A stretch of DNA of 64,000 bases, from contig NZ_CP051204.2 of assembly GCF_012516375.2 (NCBI RefSeq), positions 2,852,001-2,916,000 of the forward strand, read 5' to 3'. Below are positions 1 through 9,474 of this stretch, piece by piece. The stretch's first letter is position 1. Each line of letters opens with the position of its first letter. The notes beneath the pieces are model-generated. The model ran no database searches and was not told the origin of the DNA. It worked only from the letters and a program-made list of their open reading frames with translations. Source of the DNA: Chitinophaga oryzae. Lineage in GTDB: Bacteria > Bacteroidota > Bacteroidia > Chitinophagales > Chitinophagaceae. Both the position numbers and the translations under genes were made by a program.

Positions 1-675
1 CCGGAATTCATCGGAACTGATGCCGGTGCGCAGGAGGTCCTGTTTGAAAACCGGCTGGCCATCTTCGATCAGGCGGAGCAGGTCTGCATTGCCGGCAAAG
101 AGGTAATCTTCTTTCAGCAGCTGCGTGGCCACTTCCGGCAGCAGCACATCGTGCCAGTCGGTATAGTCAGGAGTGGCGGTCCAGTCCTTCGGGGCGAAGG
201 TTACAGCATGTACAGTGCCTTTTACCGTTGTCTGGTGATCGTCTTCGATCCAGAGGCGGGCGTGCAGGTCGCCGTCGATGGTGACCTCGCCGTGGTTGTA
301 GTAACCGATAAAGGTTTCCCGGACATATACATTCCCTTTTACGTGTATGGGAACGCAGCCGGCAACAAGGTTGCGGCAGGTGAGGTTGCCCTCTATCAAC
401 AGGAAGCAGGCGTAGGTGTCCGGTTCATAGTCAATGATGGAATTGTCTACCTGCAGGTTGCCCCGGAAGATCATCCCGGCGATATCCTGCTCCACATAGA
501 TGTTGTGCAGGTCCAGCAATTGGTCGGTGTGTACATCTTCCGAGAAGATCAGCACTTTCTGTCCGGGCACATCTTCGGCCAGGAATTCAAAATCGTAGGA
601 GAGATGGTCTGTCAGCCCTTGTTCAATGGCTTCTTCCAGCGTCAGTGTCGTAGTGGGATTAACGTTTTGGAACAT
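1..675 (-). CDS. Polymer-forming (beta-helix-like) protein, partial at left edge
   Basis: An open reading frame starts with ATG at 675 (MFQNVNPTTT...) and runs without a stop through base 1, so 225 residues are visible and the C-terminus lies outside the window. From about residue 40 the protein repeats short hydrophobic strands separated by turns (KVLIFSEDVH, GNLQVDNSII, GNLTCRNLVA, GNVYVRETFI, GDLHARLWIE). This GN/GD-L-x-V periodicity is the pattern of bactofilin-like or right-handed beta-helix proteins. No signal peptide or membrane segment is visible. It begins five bases after the stop of the ECF sigma factor gene and is probably co-transcribed with it. Function unknown; the family assignment rests on the repeat pattern only. 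Confidence 0.7.
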   Translation of the reverse strand, partial: MFQNVNPTTTLTLEEAIEQGLTDHLSYDFEFLAEDVPGQKVLIFSEDVHTDQLLDLHNIYVEQDIAGMIFRGNLQVDNSIIDYEPDTYACFLLIEGNLTCRNLVAGCVPIHVKGNVYVRETFIGYYNHGEVTIDGDLHARLWIEDDHQTTVKGTVHAVTFAPKDWTATPDYTDWHDVLLPEVATQLLKEDYLFAGNADLLRLIEDGQPVFKQDLLRTGISSDEFR

Positions 676-680
676 AGGTT

Positions 681-1307
681 TTATCCTTTATAGTCATAGT
701 ATCGCAGCAGGGTGAGATAAAGCGGCAGGAGCGGGAGCACCTGTTTTTTCAGTACGCTGCTGCGCAGCAGTTTGATGGCGCGCAGTTTCTGGGTGCGAAC
801 GGTATTGTAGGAGATATTGAGCGCGGTGGCAATCTCTTCATTTTTCCGGCCTTCCAGGTAGCCCATTTTAAATACCCGCTTGCATTGGGCGGGTAATTGT
901 TCTATGGCGGCGTACAGGTGTTGCAGCAGTTCGGTTTCTGCCAGCAGCGGATCGAAACCGGCAGCAACAGGGGCTGTCTGCCCGTCCTGGTGGTACAGGA
1001 ATTCCTGCTCCCTTTCGGTCAACCTGTTTTGTTGTTTCAGATAATTCAGGCAGGCGTTACGGGTGGAAATAAACAGGAAAGCCTTGATACTGGCGGTACT
1101 CTGAAAATCGCCGCGTTTGTCCCATAGTTTGGAAAAAGCTTCCTGTACGAGGTCTTCCGCCGCATGGGTATGGGAGACAATGGAGCCGGCAAAATAACAC
1201 AGGGCTTTATAATGCCAGTCGAACAGCTGCCGGAATACCTGTTGGTCTCCTGCCGCCAGTTGCTGTATAAATGCATCCTCTGTGTACTTATTGTGCTGAT
1301 CACTCAT
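681..1307 (-). CDS. RNA polymerase ECF sigma factor
   Basis: The 208-residue protein has the two sigma-70 regions of an extracytoplasmic-function factor. Region 2 lies around residues 25-95 (AAEDLVQEAFSKLW, then FLFISTRNACLNYLK) and region 4 around 130-185 (LPAQCKRVFKMGYLEGRKNEEIA followed by NISYNTVRTQKLRA). This matches the large Bacteroidota ECF group usually coupled to a FecR anti-sigma factor and a SusC receptor. Here no FecR gene follows; the next gene, five bases on, is the beta-helix-like protein. A short hydrophobic tail (LPLLPLYLTLLRYY) is common in this group. The regulated target is not evident. Confidence 0.9.
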   Translation of the reverse strand: MSDQHNKYTEDAFIQQLAAGDQQVFRQLFDWHYKALCYFAGSIVSHTHAAEDLVQEAFSKLWDKRGDFQSTASIKAFLFISTRNACLNYLKQQNRLTEREQEFLYHQDGQTAPVAAGFDPLLAETELLQHLYAAIEQLPAQCKRVFKMGYLEGRKNEEIATALNISYNTVRTQKLRAIKLLRSSVLKKQVLPLLPLYLTLLRYYDYKG

Positions 1308-1351
1308 CCCTGTTGCCGCTGAAATAATTGAATCATAAAAATACTAAAATC

Positions 1352-1425
1352 AATTACGAATTACGAATTACGAATGGGGAGCTATATCTTTATCCGATTC
1401 GTTCCAAATTCGTAATTCGTAATTT
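1352..1425. repeat. Heptamer-built inverted repeat (GAATTAC / GTAATTC family), copy 1
   Basis: Tandem copies of an AATTACG heptamer occupy 1352-1375, and the reverse-complement arm lies at 1406-1425, with about 30 bases between. Seventeen bases (1408-1424) are perfectly complementary to the left arm. It lies between divergent genes, just ahead of the SGNH hydrolase. A larger element of the same heptamer occurs at 41372-41497. Confidence 0.85.
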
Positions 1426-1432
1426 CCCTGTG

Positions 1433-2143
1433 ATGCGTTATCTGCTCTTATGCTGTCTCATGGCCTGTGTGGCCTGTGCTTCCCGACCCTATACCGTGAT
1501 CAACAAAGGGGTAGGGGGTAATAGTACCTCCGATCTGCTGAGGAGGGTAGAGCAGGATGTGGTGGCCTTGCGGCCTGACCTGGTGGTGCTGATGGCCGGA
1601 ACAAACGATATGGTCAATTCCGGCAAGCTGGTGCCATACGGACAATATACCGCGCAGTACAGGCAGCTGGTACAGCGTATCCGGCAGACCGGCGCCAAAG
1701 TAGTGCTGATGACTTCTCTGCCGGTAGATACGGGGTATCTCTTTCAGCGCCACCGGCGTGCGTTATACGATACAGATCCCAACGTCAGGATAGACAGTGC
1801 CTGTGCCATTGTCCGGGAAATCGCCGCTTCGGAACAGGTTTATTGCCTTGATCTCCATGAGGTATTTGTTCGCCGCGGGGAGCCGAACAGAACGGCTGCT
1901 TCGCTGATTGTCAATGCCGCTAATATGGGCAGGGAAGATGGTATTCATCCCACAGCCGCAGGCTACCGGTTCATGGCCGCACAGTTGTATGACTATCTTA
2001 AAAAACACCGGCTGTTGCGCCGTTATCGCCGTATTCTTTGTTTTGGCGACAGTATTACCTATGGCGCATTTATGGATGGCGCAGGTACCGACACCGGCGA
2101 TACTTATCCTGCGGGGTTAAAGCGTTTGTTAAGTACTAGATAA
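1433..2143 (+). CDS. SGNH/GDSL-type hydrolase, probable lipoprotein
   Basis: Probable secreted esterase or acyl hydrolase. I place the start at ATG 1433 (MRYLLLCCLMACVACAS) because it opens a hydrophobic lipoprotein-type signal with a candidate lipobox Cys. An earlier in-frame ATG at 1328 would translate the heptamer repeat into an implausible leader. SGNH blocks are visible: GVGGNST with the block II Gly, MAGTNDM with the block III G-x-N-D, and DGIHPTAAGY with the block V D-x-x-H. The classical GDS motif is not at the mature N-terminus; an FGDSITYG stretch occurs instead near the C-terminus (about residue 202). This suggests circular permutation or a second partial copy. 236 residues. Substrate unknown. 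Confidence 0.8.
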   Translation: MRYLLLCCLMACVACASRPYTVINKGVGGNSTSDLLRRVEQDVVALRPDLVVLMAGTNDMVNSGKLVPYGQYTAQYRQLVQRIRQTGAKVVLMTSLPVDTGYLFQRHRRALYDTDPNVRIDSACAIVREIAASEQVYCLDLHEVFVRRGEPNRTAASLIVNAANMGREDGIHPTAAGYRFMAAQLYDYLKKHRLLRRYRRILCFGDSITYGAFMDGAGTDTGDTYPAGLKRLLSTR

Positions 2144-2661
2144 TTTAAAATTCTCTTCCAGCCTGTATTTCCATATTGTTTTTAAAAAATTTAATTAATT
2201 ATACGGATATTATTTAAAAGAATTACTATTTTAGCCCTAGCCGAGGCATATTTGTTATAAAGTAGGCTTTTTGTAGCCACATATTTTATAAACACAACTA
2301 CAAATTCTACACGCGTTCTGATGAAACTAAAGCTACTTGTCACCAGCTGCCGGCTGTTGCTATGCCTTATTGCCTATGCCGGTCAGAATCATACAGAAAT
2401 CTGTTTCGGGGCCGGCTGTCCCCGCCTGTGTCCTGTGCCTAAAAGCGAGGTTGGGCCGCTGCGGCATTTCAGCATCCCTGCAGAAAGGATAAAAAGTGAA
2501 GGGCTGTCAATCACCCGGACACACATAATATCATTGATCAACTTTATGCCCGGACCATCAACCAACATGCAATACCTGTAATTACTGCCGCCGGCAGGAA
2601 GGCCGGTTATGCGACTGCTATTTATTTATATCAAGCTATTATCAATCAAAATTTTTTTTGT
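2144..2661 (+). other. Long intergenic region upstream of susC-1
   Basis: This 518-base stretch is AT-rich in its first 150 bases. CATATTTG at 2247-2254 resembles a TAnnTTTG -7 element with one mismatch. A frame at 2321-2581 (86 codons) starts MKLKLLVTSCRLLLCLIAY, resembling a signal peptide, but the remainder has no recognisable composition or motif and I do not call it a gene. The most likely content is the promoter and a long untranslated leader of the SusC/SusD operon that follows. Confidence 0.35.
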
Positions 2662-5600
2662 ATGGGAAAATCTACCCGTCACTGGCGACTGGGCAGCTTT
2701 CTGCTCCTGCTCCTCGTCATCCTGCAACAGCCATATGCCTTCGGGCAAAAGAACTACCTGTTCAAAGGCAGTGTAAAAGATAAAGACGGCACACCGCTGA
2801 TCGGTGTCAGCGTAGTGATGAAAGGTACTGCCAAAGGAGGCACCACCAACGCTAACGGCGACTTCCAGTTTGCCGGTACAACGGAAACGGCTACACTCGT
2901 TTTTTCTTTCGTAGGATATAAAACACAGGAACTGGCAGCTACCAGCCAGCAGAAGGTCAACATCTACCTGGAACCGTCTAACAAACAAATCGGCGAAGTA
3001 GTGGTGGTCGGTTACGGCACCCAGAAAAAAGTCAACCTCACCGGCGCGGTCTCTGTCATTGAAGGTAAAACCATGACAACCCGCTCGGTGGCCTCCGCCT
3101 CCCTGGCTTTACAGGGCGCCGCCCCCGGCGTTACCGTTACCCAGCAGTCCGGCGTACCCGGCGGCGATGCAGGCACCATCCGCATCCGCGGCATCGGCTC
3201 CATCAACGCCGGCCAGAACCCGCTGGTGCTCATCGACAACATCGAAATGAGCCTCGACGCCATCGATCCCAACAACATCGCCAGCATCTCTGTACTCAAA
3301 GACGCGGCTGCCGCTGCCATCTACGGCTCCCGCGCGGCCAACGGCGTTATCCTCATTACCACCAAACGCGGTATCAGCGGCGTCAGCGTCAGCTACAACG
3401 GCTACGTCGCCCAACAATCACCGACCAACCTGCCCAAAAAGGTAGATGGACTGGACCACATGAAACTGTGGGACATCGCACAGGTGAATGCAGGACTGCC
3501 ACCGGCTTTCACACAGCAGATCGCCGACTATGAAAAAATGGGACCGGATAATTTCAATCGTTTCAACACCGACTGGAAAGACCTCATCCTGGTCAACAAC
3601 GGTATCATGCACAACCATAACCTGAGCCTGTCTGCCGGCAGTGAGAAGATCAAAGTGTTCGGCTCCGGCGGTTATCTGGGGCAGAACGGCCTTACCGCCA
3701 ACACCAACTTCAAACGCCTCGACCTGCGTTTTAATACCGACATCGCGATCACCAGCAAACTGTCTGCCGCCGCAGATATCGTGGTGAACAGAACAGAACG
3801 TAACTGGCCCGGACAATCTTCGCCGCAAGGCATCATCCGCGCTATGATAGGCCTGCCGGCCATCGCGCCTGGCCGGTTCAATACCGGCGAGTGGGGCGAA
3901 GGATGGTCCAATATGAACCCTGCCGCACAGGCAAAAGACGGCGGCTGGGACAAACGTGTTACCGACTCCCGTATCCTCACCGGTACGCTTACCTATAAAC
4001 CCGTCAAAGGCATGGAACTGCTGGCCAGCTACAGCTCCAACACCGCCAACGGACATGCCCGCGTGTTCACCGATCAATACAAAATCTATACGCCGGATGT
4101 CGCCAATAACAAACTGCTCTTTGCCCGCAAATGGCCGGCAAATAATTCCCTGATCGATAACAACACGCAAACCACCCGCAACGTGTTCCGCTCACAGGCC
4201 AGCTATAACCGGAATATAGGCCAGCACGCCTTCACCGTGCTGGGCGGCTTCACCACCGAACTTTTTAAAACCAGCTACGTCAACACACAACGTCAGAACC
4301 TGATCTCTCCTTCACTGCCATACCTGGATGCGGCAGATCCGCTGGGACAAACCATGTCAGGTGCACAAAGCGAATATGCGATGGCATCTGCCTATTCCAG
4401 GATCAACTACAATTACAAAGAGAAATACTTGCTGGAAATTAACGGCCGTTTCGACGCGTCCTCCCGTTTCCGCAAGGAAAACTGGTGGAAATTGTTTCCC
4501 TCCGTGTCCGCCGGCTGGCGCATCTCGGAAGAGAACTTCTGGAAATCCATCAGTCACGTGATCAACAGCGCGAAAATCAGGGGATCTTACGGCGCCCTGG
4601 GTAACCAGGACCTGGTAGTGAACGGCGTAGCCAACTATTATCCTACCTACGCCATGTACAGCACCGGCGGCTCTTTTGATTACTACTTCAACAACGTAGT
4701 GAATGCAGGTTACGCGCTCACTACCGCCGCCAACCCGTTCATCCGCTGGGAGACCTCCAAAATACTGGACGCCGGTATCGACTTTACCGCCCTCAACGAT
4801 CACCTGACCGTTACCGCTGATTACTTCAGGCGTAACATCACCGACATGCTGCAGCTGGATGGCGTGCCTGCCTACGTAGGCCTGGGCGCCCCGTTCGTGA
4901 ACATCGGCTCCATGCGCAACACCGGATGGGAGCTGGGCGTCGGCTGGAAGGACCGCGCCGGTGATTTCACCTATTCCGTACAAGCCAATCTCTCCGATGT
5001 GAAAAATGAGGTAGTAAGCCTTGGTGGCAAAGAATACATCAACGGCGCCCTCATTATGCGCGAAGGCCATCCGCTGAATTCCTACTACGGCTACCAGGCC
5101 CAGGGCTTCTTCCAGTCACAGGAAGAAATAGACAAAGCGCCTTTCCATTTCGCCAATACCAAACCGGGAGATATCCGTTATGCCGACGTGAGCGGCGCCA
5201 ACGGAAAACCGGATGGTAAAATCGACGCCTATGACCGCGTAGTGCTGGGCAACTCTTTCCCCCGCTATGAATACAGCCTGTCCCTCAACGGGCAGTATAA
5301 AGGTTTTGACCTGAACATCTTCTTCCAGGGCGTAGGTAAACGGAACAACTATTTGTCCGGCACCGGTGCGCAGCCTTTCTATTCCGCCAACTTCCAGGGC
5401 ACCATCTTCGAACATCAGAAAGATGCATGGTCTCCCGATAATACCGATGCCGCTTATCCGAGGCTGACGCCCAACAGCATCGCCAACAACTACGTAACAT
5501 CTTCTTTCTGGATGCGCTCCGGCGCCTACCTGCGCCTGAAGAACGTGGTGCTCGGCTATACGCTCCCCAAAACAGTGACCAGCAACGCCAAGCTGCGCTC

Positions 5601-5742
5601 CGTAAGGATTTACGCCAGTGGCCAGAACCTGCTCACCTTCGATAAGTTCTTCCCCGGTTTCGATGTGGAACAGACAAATACCGCCGGGGAATTTTACCCG
5701 ATCATGAGAACCTTCACTATCGGTCTTAACGCAAACTTTTAA
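2662..5742 (+). CDS. SusC/RagA-family TonB-linked outer membrane transporter
   Basis: This 1026-residue protein is an outer-membrane importer that takes up oligomers bound by its SusD partner, energised by TonB. After a signal peptide (MGKSTRHWRL... to about residue 29) comes a carboxypeptidase-regulatory-like domain (FKGSVKDKDGTPLIGVSVVM), then the SusC signature VVVVGYGTQKKVNLTGAV and a plug domain with IRIRGIGSINAGQNPLVLID and AAAAAIYGSRAANGVI. A long beta-barrel ends in FTIGLNANF, with the terminal Phe expected for barrel insertion. There is no N-terminal STN domain, so unlike the second SusC it is not a sigma/anti-sigma signalling receptor. The susD gene begins three bases after its stop. 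Confidence 0.95.
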   Translation: MGKSTRHWRLGSFLLLLLVILQQPYAFGQKNYLFKGSVKDKDGTPLIGVSVVMKGTAKGGTTNANGDFQFAGTTETATLVFSFVGYKTQELAATSQQKVNIYLEPSNKQIGEVVVVGYGTQKKVNLTGAVSVIEGKTMTTRSVASASLALQGAAPGVTVTQQSGVPGGDAGTIRIRGIGSINAGQNPLVLIDNIEMSLDAIDPNNIASISVLKDAAAAAIYGSRAANGVILITTKRGISGVSVSYNGYVAQQSPTNLPKKVDGLDHMKLWDIAQVNAGLPPAFTQQIADYEKMGPDNFNRFNTDWKDLILVNNGIMHNHNLSLSAGSEKIKVFGSGGYLGQNGLTANTNFKRLDLRFNTDIAITSKLSAAADIVVNRTERNWPGQSSPQGIIRAMIGLPAIAPGRFNTGEWGEGWSNMNPAAQAKDGGWDKRVTDSRILTGTLTYKPVKGMELLASYSSNTANGHARVFTDQYKIYTPDVANNKLLFARKWPANNSLIDNNTQTTRNVFRSQASYNRNIGQHAFTVLGGFTTELFKTSYVNTQRQNLISPSLPYLDAADPLGQTMSGAQSEYAMASAYSRINYNYKEKYLLEINGRFDASSRFRKENWWKLFPSVSAGWRISEENFWKSISHVINSAKIRGSYGALGNQDLVVNGVANYYPTYAMYSTGGSFDYYFNNVVNAGYALTTAANPFIRWETSKILDAGIDFTALNDHLTVTADYFRRNITDMLQLDGVPAYVGLGAPFVNIGSMRNTGWELGVGWKDRAGDFTYSVQANLSDVKNEVVSLGGKEYINGALIMREGHPLNSYYGYQAQGFFQSQEEIDKAPFHFANTKPGDIRYADVSGANGKPDGKIDAYDRVVLGNSFPRYEYSLSLNGQYKGFDLNIFFQGVGKRNNYLSGTGAQPFYSANFQGTIFEHQKDAWSPDNTDAAYPRLTPNSIANNYVTSSFWMRSGAYLRLKNVVLGYTLPKTVTSNAKLRSVRIYASGQNLLTFDKFFPGFDVEQTNTAGEFYPIMRTFTIGLNANF

Positions 5743-5745
5743 GCC

Positions 5746-7440
5746 ATGAGAAAACTTTTTTATAGCATCATTGGGTGCACTTTTTTCCTGACAGGTATGT
5801 CAGGATGTAATAAATTCCTGGACAGGGCGCCACTCAGCGCGCCGGCTACCGGCACTTTCCTGAACAATGAGAATGAGATCAATGTGTCGCTGACAGCAGT
5901 GTATGCGTCCATCAAATGGGAGTTCGGGCTGGTGCCTTACCAGTCGGGCTCCGAAGGGTGGACAGACATCGCCATCCTTCGCGCCAACGAGCTGGGAGAA
6001 GGCACTTTTGATACGTACAACGCACATCCGGCCGCCATCTGGTCATTTGCCTACGCCACCATTCAGCGCGCCAATACAATGCTGGACGGGATGGTGAACG
6101 CGAAGGCCAATGTGGCCCCGGCCAACTACAGCCGCATGGAAGCGGAAGCCCGGGTATTACGGGCGTGGGCATACTTCTATCTCTCCGCCATGTTCGGCGA
6201 TGCGCCGCTGATCACCAAACCATTGCAGCCGAATGAATTCTACAATCAAAAACGCGCGCCCAAACAGGATGTGATAAAGTTTATCTACGCCGAACTGGAC
6301 GAAGCGGCAAAGTCCCTCGACTGGCTGCCTGGCGTAAGAGGGCGGGTCAGCAAATCCGTGGCCCTCGGCCTGAAAGCCCGTACGGCGCTTTATAACAAGG
6401 ACTATGCAATCGCCGCCGATGCTGCCAAACAGGTGATCGACAAAGCGGGACTGTCGCTCAATCCGCGTTTCCAGGACCTGTTCACCCGTAGCGGACAGAA
6501 ACCCAATGCCGGTAATGAAATCATGCTGGAAGTATTGTATACCGATGCCCTCGCGGGATCTATCACTTACCTGCCGCTGGGCAACTGCTCCCGCGCCGCC
6601 GGCGGCCAGTCGGGCCGTTTCCCGAACCAGCGCCTGGTAGATCAGTTCGAATGCACCGATGGGAAAAGGATTGATGAATCGTCCAGTTATGATCCGCAGC
6701 ATCCGTCCAAAAACAGGGACCTGCGACTGAAATATACGGTCGCATTGCCGGGAGACACGGTGACCATGAACAATACCACCTTTGTATATGATATTTACAA
6801 ATCGTCCACGTCCTTCAGAAATGCAGACGGCAGCTGGTCTGTAAAAGGAAATGCAGACTATGATAATGCTTTCGGTCCGGCTAAAAGCGGCGTCGGATAC
6901 CTGTGGACCAAATACACCATGACCGATGAAAATGTGTTCCTCTCCAAAGTGAGCTTCATCCTGATGCGGTATGCTGAAGTATTGCTGACCTATGCCGAAG
7001 CGAAGATAGAACTGGGACAAATGGACGCGACAGTGACGGCCGCTATCAACAAAGTAAGGCAACGCGCCGGTCAGCCGGCAGTACCTGCTGCTATTGAAAC
7101 AGACCAGTACGAATTGCGGAAACTGGTCCGCCGCGAACGTACCGTAGAACTGGCTGTAGAAGGTTTCCGCTGGTTTGACATTCGTCGCTGGGGGATTGCA
7201 GACCTGGTGATGCCGGGCAAAGTGGTGGGCATTGCCAAAAGTCCTGCCGCCATGCCGCCTGTGCCCAATTTCAAAAAGACCGCTGCACACGACCTTAACA
7301 GCATCCCGGATTATACCGGCCAGCTGGATGTGCGTTATACCCGCGAAACCCGCTTCTGGACGCCGAAGCTGATGCTGCTGCCGGTACCGCAGGCAGAAAG
7401 GGACATCAACCCGGGTCTAACGCAGAACGAAGGCTGGTAA
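5746..7440 (+). CDS. SusD/RagB-family nutrient-binding lipoprotein
   Basis: Surface lipoprotein of 564 residues that forms the lid of the preceding SusC. The signal peptide ends in a lipobox (FFLTGMSGC, Cys about residue 21) followed by NKFLDRAPLS, the typical SusD N-terminus. Landmarks are RAWAYFYLSAMFGDAPLI in the TPR part, RYAEVLLTYAEAKIELGQ and VRRERTVELAVEGFRWFDIRRWG, with the usual C-terminal LLPVPQAERDINPGLTQNEGW. It is translated three bases after susC. A carbohydrate, probably one related to the fucosidase and GH2 enzymes downstream, is the likely ligand, but the sequence does not show which. Confidence 0.95.
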   Translation: MRKLFYSIIGCTFFLTGMSGCNKFLDRAPLSAPATGTFLNNENEINVSLTAVYASIKWEFGLVPYQSGSEGWTDIAILRANELGEGTFDTYNAHPAAIWSFAYATIQRANTMLDGMVNAKANVAPANYSRMEAEARVLRAWAYFYLSAMFGDAPLITKPLQPNEFYNQKRAPKQDVIKFIYAELDEAAKSLDWLPGVRGRVSKSVALGLKARTALYNKDYAIAADAAKQVIDKAGLSLNPRFQDLFTRSGQKPNAGNEIMLEVLYTDALAGSITYLPLGNCSRAAGGQSGRFPNQRLVDQFECTDGKRIDESSSYDPQHPSKNRDLRLKYTVALPGDTVTMNNTTFVYDIYKSSTSFRNADGSWSVKGNADYDNAFGPAKSGVGYLWTKYTMTDENVFLSKVSFILMRYAEVLLTYAEAKIELGQMDATVTAAINKVRQRAGQPAVPAAIETDQYELRKLVRRERTVELAVEGFRWFDIRRWGIADLVMPGKVVGIAKSPAAMPPVPNFKKTAAHDLNSIPDYTGQLDVRYTRETRFWTPKLMLLPVPQAERDINPGLTQNEGW

Positions 7441-7588
7441 CTATGATATGATTACCGCTGATTATGCTGATGTGGGGAGATGGGTGCTGTTGGACAGTGT
7501 TTGGTTGATATTGTGCTATAGCCTTTATCAGAGAGATGATCAAGGGAAACAGCCCAATAAAATATCAAAATATTAAAATATTGAAATA

Positions 7589-9307
7589 ATGAAACGGAGG
7601 AATTTTTTAGAGATGCTCGCATTGAGCAGCGGCGCTGTGATCGCGCAGCCTGCACTAGCCATGACGCAGGATAAAAAGCAGCAGGGGAGTGCCAAAGGAA
7701 AGAAAAAGGCAAAGCCGGAGACGCTGACAGCCGACCTGGTGATTGCCGGCGGCGGCCTGGGAGGTGTAGCGGCAGCGCTGGCGGCGCTGCACAACCAGCA
7801 AACGGTGGTGCTGACGGAAGAAACAGACTGGATCGGCGGTCAGCTCACCCAGCAGGGCGTGCCGCCGGACGAACATCCGTGGATTGAAACACATGGCGCG
7901 CCTGCGCGCTATCGCGAACTGAGAAACCGTATCCGGGAATACTATACACGTCATTATCCGCTCACTGCCGATGCCCGCCAACGGACGCATTTGAATCCGG
8001 GCGACGGCTCCGTGTCCCGGCTCTGTCACGAGCCTAAAGTGGCATTGGCCGTGATGCTGGATATGCTGGCTCCTTTCATCAGTACAGGTCAACTGGTACT
8101 GCTGACCGATACCAAAGTGGTGCGCGCTAATGTATCGGGCAGCAAGGTATTGTCGCTCACCGCAGAGGACCAACGTAACCACCGGGAACTGATTTTACAG
8201 GGTTCCTACTTTGCAGATGCCACCGAAATGGGCGACCTGTTGCCTTTGACAGGCACCGAGTTTGTGACCGGCACCGAATCGAAGCAACAGACCGGCGAGC
8301 TGCATGCGCCGGAAAAAGGCAACCCGGAAAATAACCAGGCTTTTACTGTTTGTTTTGCGCTGGACTATGTGCCAGGCGGCAACTTCGTCATCGAAAAGCC
8401 CGCAAGGTACGAGTTCTGGCGGAACCATGTGCCGGCGCTTACGCCCGCCTGGTCGGGCCGGCAGCTGGACCTGCACTATTCCGATCCGCGCACGCTGAAG
8501 CCCAAGCTGCTTGGTTTCCACCCCGAAGGCATCGCCACCGGCGATGCGCTCAACCTGTGGAACTACCGGCGCATTATCAACAAAGGCAATTTTGCGGAAG
8601 GCGCCTATAAGGGCGACGTGACCATCGTTAACTGGCCGCAGAACGATTATATGCTGGGCAACGTGATTGGTGTCAGCCCCGAAAAGTTCCATCACCATGT
8701 AGCGCAGGCCAAGCAGCTCAACCTGTCACTCATCTACTGGCTGCAGACCGAGGCGCCCCGTCCTGATGGCGGCAAAGGGTGGCCCGGCATCCGTTTCCGT
8801 AAAGACATCATGGGTACTGCCGACGGTATGGCCAAATATCCCTATATCCGCGAGTCGCGGCGTATCAAAGCAGTGTTTACGGTCCTCGAAGAACATGTGG
8901 GTGCAGAGCAACGTGCGCAGAAAGCCGGCCAGCCGCAGAAAAAAGCGGCCGAGTTTTACGACAGCGTAGGCGTAGGCTATTATCATATCGACCTTCATCC
9001 CAGTTGCGCCGGCGTCAATTATGTTGACTTTGGGTCGCTGCCTTACCAGATCCCGCTGGGCGCCCTGTTGCCACAAAGGATGGAGAACCTGCTGCCTGCC
9101 AATAAAAATATCGGCACTACCCATATCACCAATGGCTGTTACCGCCTTCATCCCACTGAATGGGGTATTGGCGAAGCAGTGGGCAACCTCGTGGCTTTTG
9201 CCCGCAGCAAGAACGTAACGCCCCGCGCCGTGCGGGAACAGGCCCCGCTGCTGAAGGAGTTCCAGGATTATATCCGAGCCCGCGGCGTGGAGACATCGTG
9301 GCCGTGA
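7589..9307 (+). CDS. FAD-dependent oxidoreductase, exported
   Basis: 572 residues. It opens with MKRRNFLEMLALSSGAVIAQPALA, a twin-arginine-like signal followed by a hydrophobic stretch. The mature part starts with a dinucleotide-binding fold, LVIAGGGLGGVAAALAALH, and the EETDWIGGQLTQQGVP motif typical of the FAD-dependent oxidoreductases found in Bacteroidota and Planctomycetes polysaccharide loci (PF12831 type). It lies between the two SusC/SusD modules, 148 bases behind the first susD and before the sigma gene, and may be expressed with the first pair. The substrate is unknown; oxidation of a sugar or sugar acid is a guess from context. Confidence 0.8.
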   Translation: MKRRNFLEMLALSSGAVIAQPALAMTQDKKQQGSAKGKKKAKPETLTADLVIAGGGLGGVAAALAALHNQQTVVLTEETDWIGGQLTQQGVPPDEHPWIETHGAPARYRELRNRIREYYTRHYPLTADARQRTHLNPGDGSVSRLCHEPKVALAVMLDMLAPFISTGQLVLLTDTKVVRANVSGSKVLSLTAEDQRNHRELILQGSYFADATEMGDLLPLTGTEFVTGTESKQQTGELHAPEKGNPENNQAFTVCFALDYVPGGNFVIEKPARYEFWRNHVPALTPAWSGRQLDLHYSDPRTLKPKLLGFHPEGIATGDALNLWNYRRIINKGNFAEGAYKGDVTIVNWPQNDYMLGNVIGVSPEKFHHHVAQAKQLNLSLIYWLQTEAPRPDGGKGWPGIRFRKDIMGTADGMAKYPYIRESRRIKAVFTVLEEHVGAEQRAQKAGQPQKKAAEFYDSVGVGYYHIDLHPSCAGVNYVDFGSLPYQIPLGALLPQRMENLLPANKNIGTTHITNGCYRLHPTEWGIGEAVGNLVAFARSKNVTPRAVREQAPLLKEFQDYIRARGVETSWP

Positions 9308-9308
9308 C

Positions 9309-9465
9309 ATTTAGGGATTTTTTGATGTAGTGATTTTTTTGATTTGACCTTTTGTGTCCAAAGCTGCCTCCTTACCAGGAGGCAGCTTTGCTTTTTAAAT
9401 GGCTTTTATTTTCGTAAACCCAATCCCCGAAATCCCAAAATCCCCAAATTCCGAAATCTCTAAAT
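9309..9465. repeat. Intergenic inverted-repeat element, copy 1 (ATTTAGRGATTT ends)
   Basis: The segment starts with ATTTAGGGATTT (9309-9320) and ends with AAATCTCTAAAT (9454-9465), whose reverse complement differs at one base. The arms are made of G-run/T-run and C-run/A-run motifs. A strong terminator lies between them. A related element sits at 20040-20198. Confidence 0.6.
9360..9397 (+). terminator. Rho-independent terminator
   Basis: A perfect 13-bp stem (9360-9372 with 9377-9389) around a TACC loop is followed by GCTTTTT. It ends the transcript of the FAD oxidoreductase and separates it from the sigma-controlled operon. Confidence 0.9.
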
Positions 9466-9474
9466 TTTTTTATC

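Noticed and set aside
2321..2581. An 86-codon frame with a signal-like start upstream of susC-1
   Set aside because: After the first 22 residues nothing is recognisable and its position suits an untranslated leader; not strong enough to call a gene.
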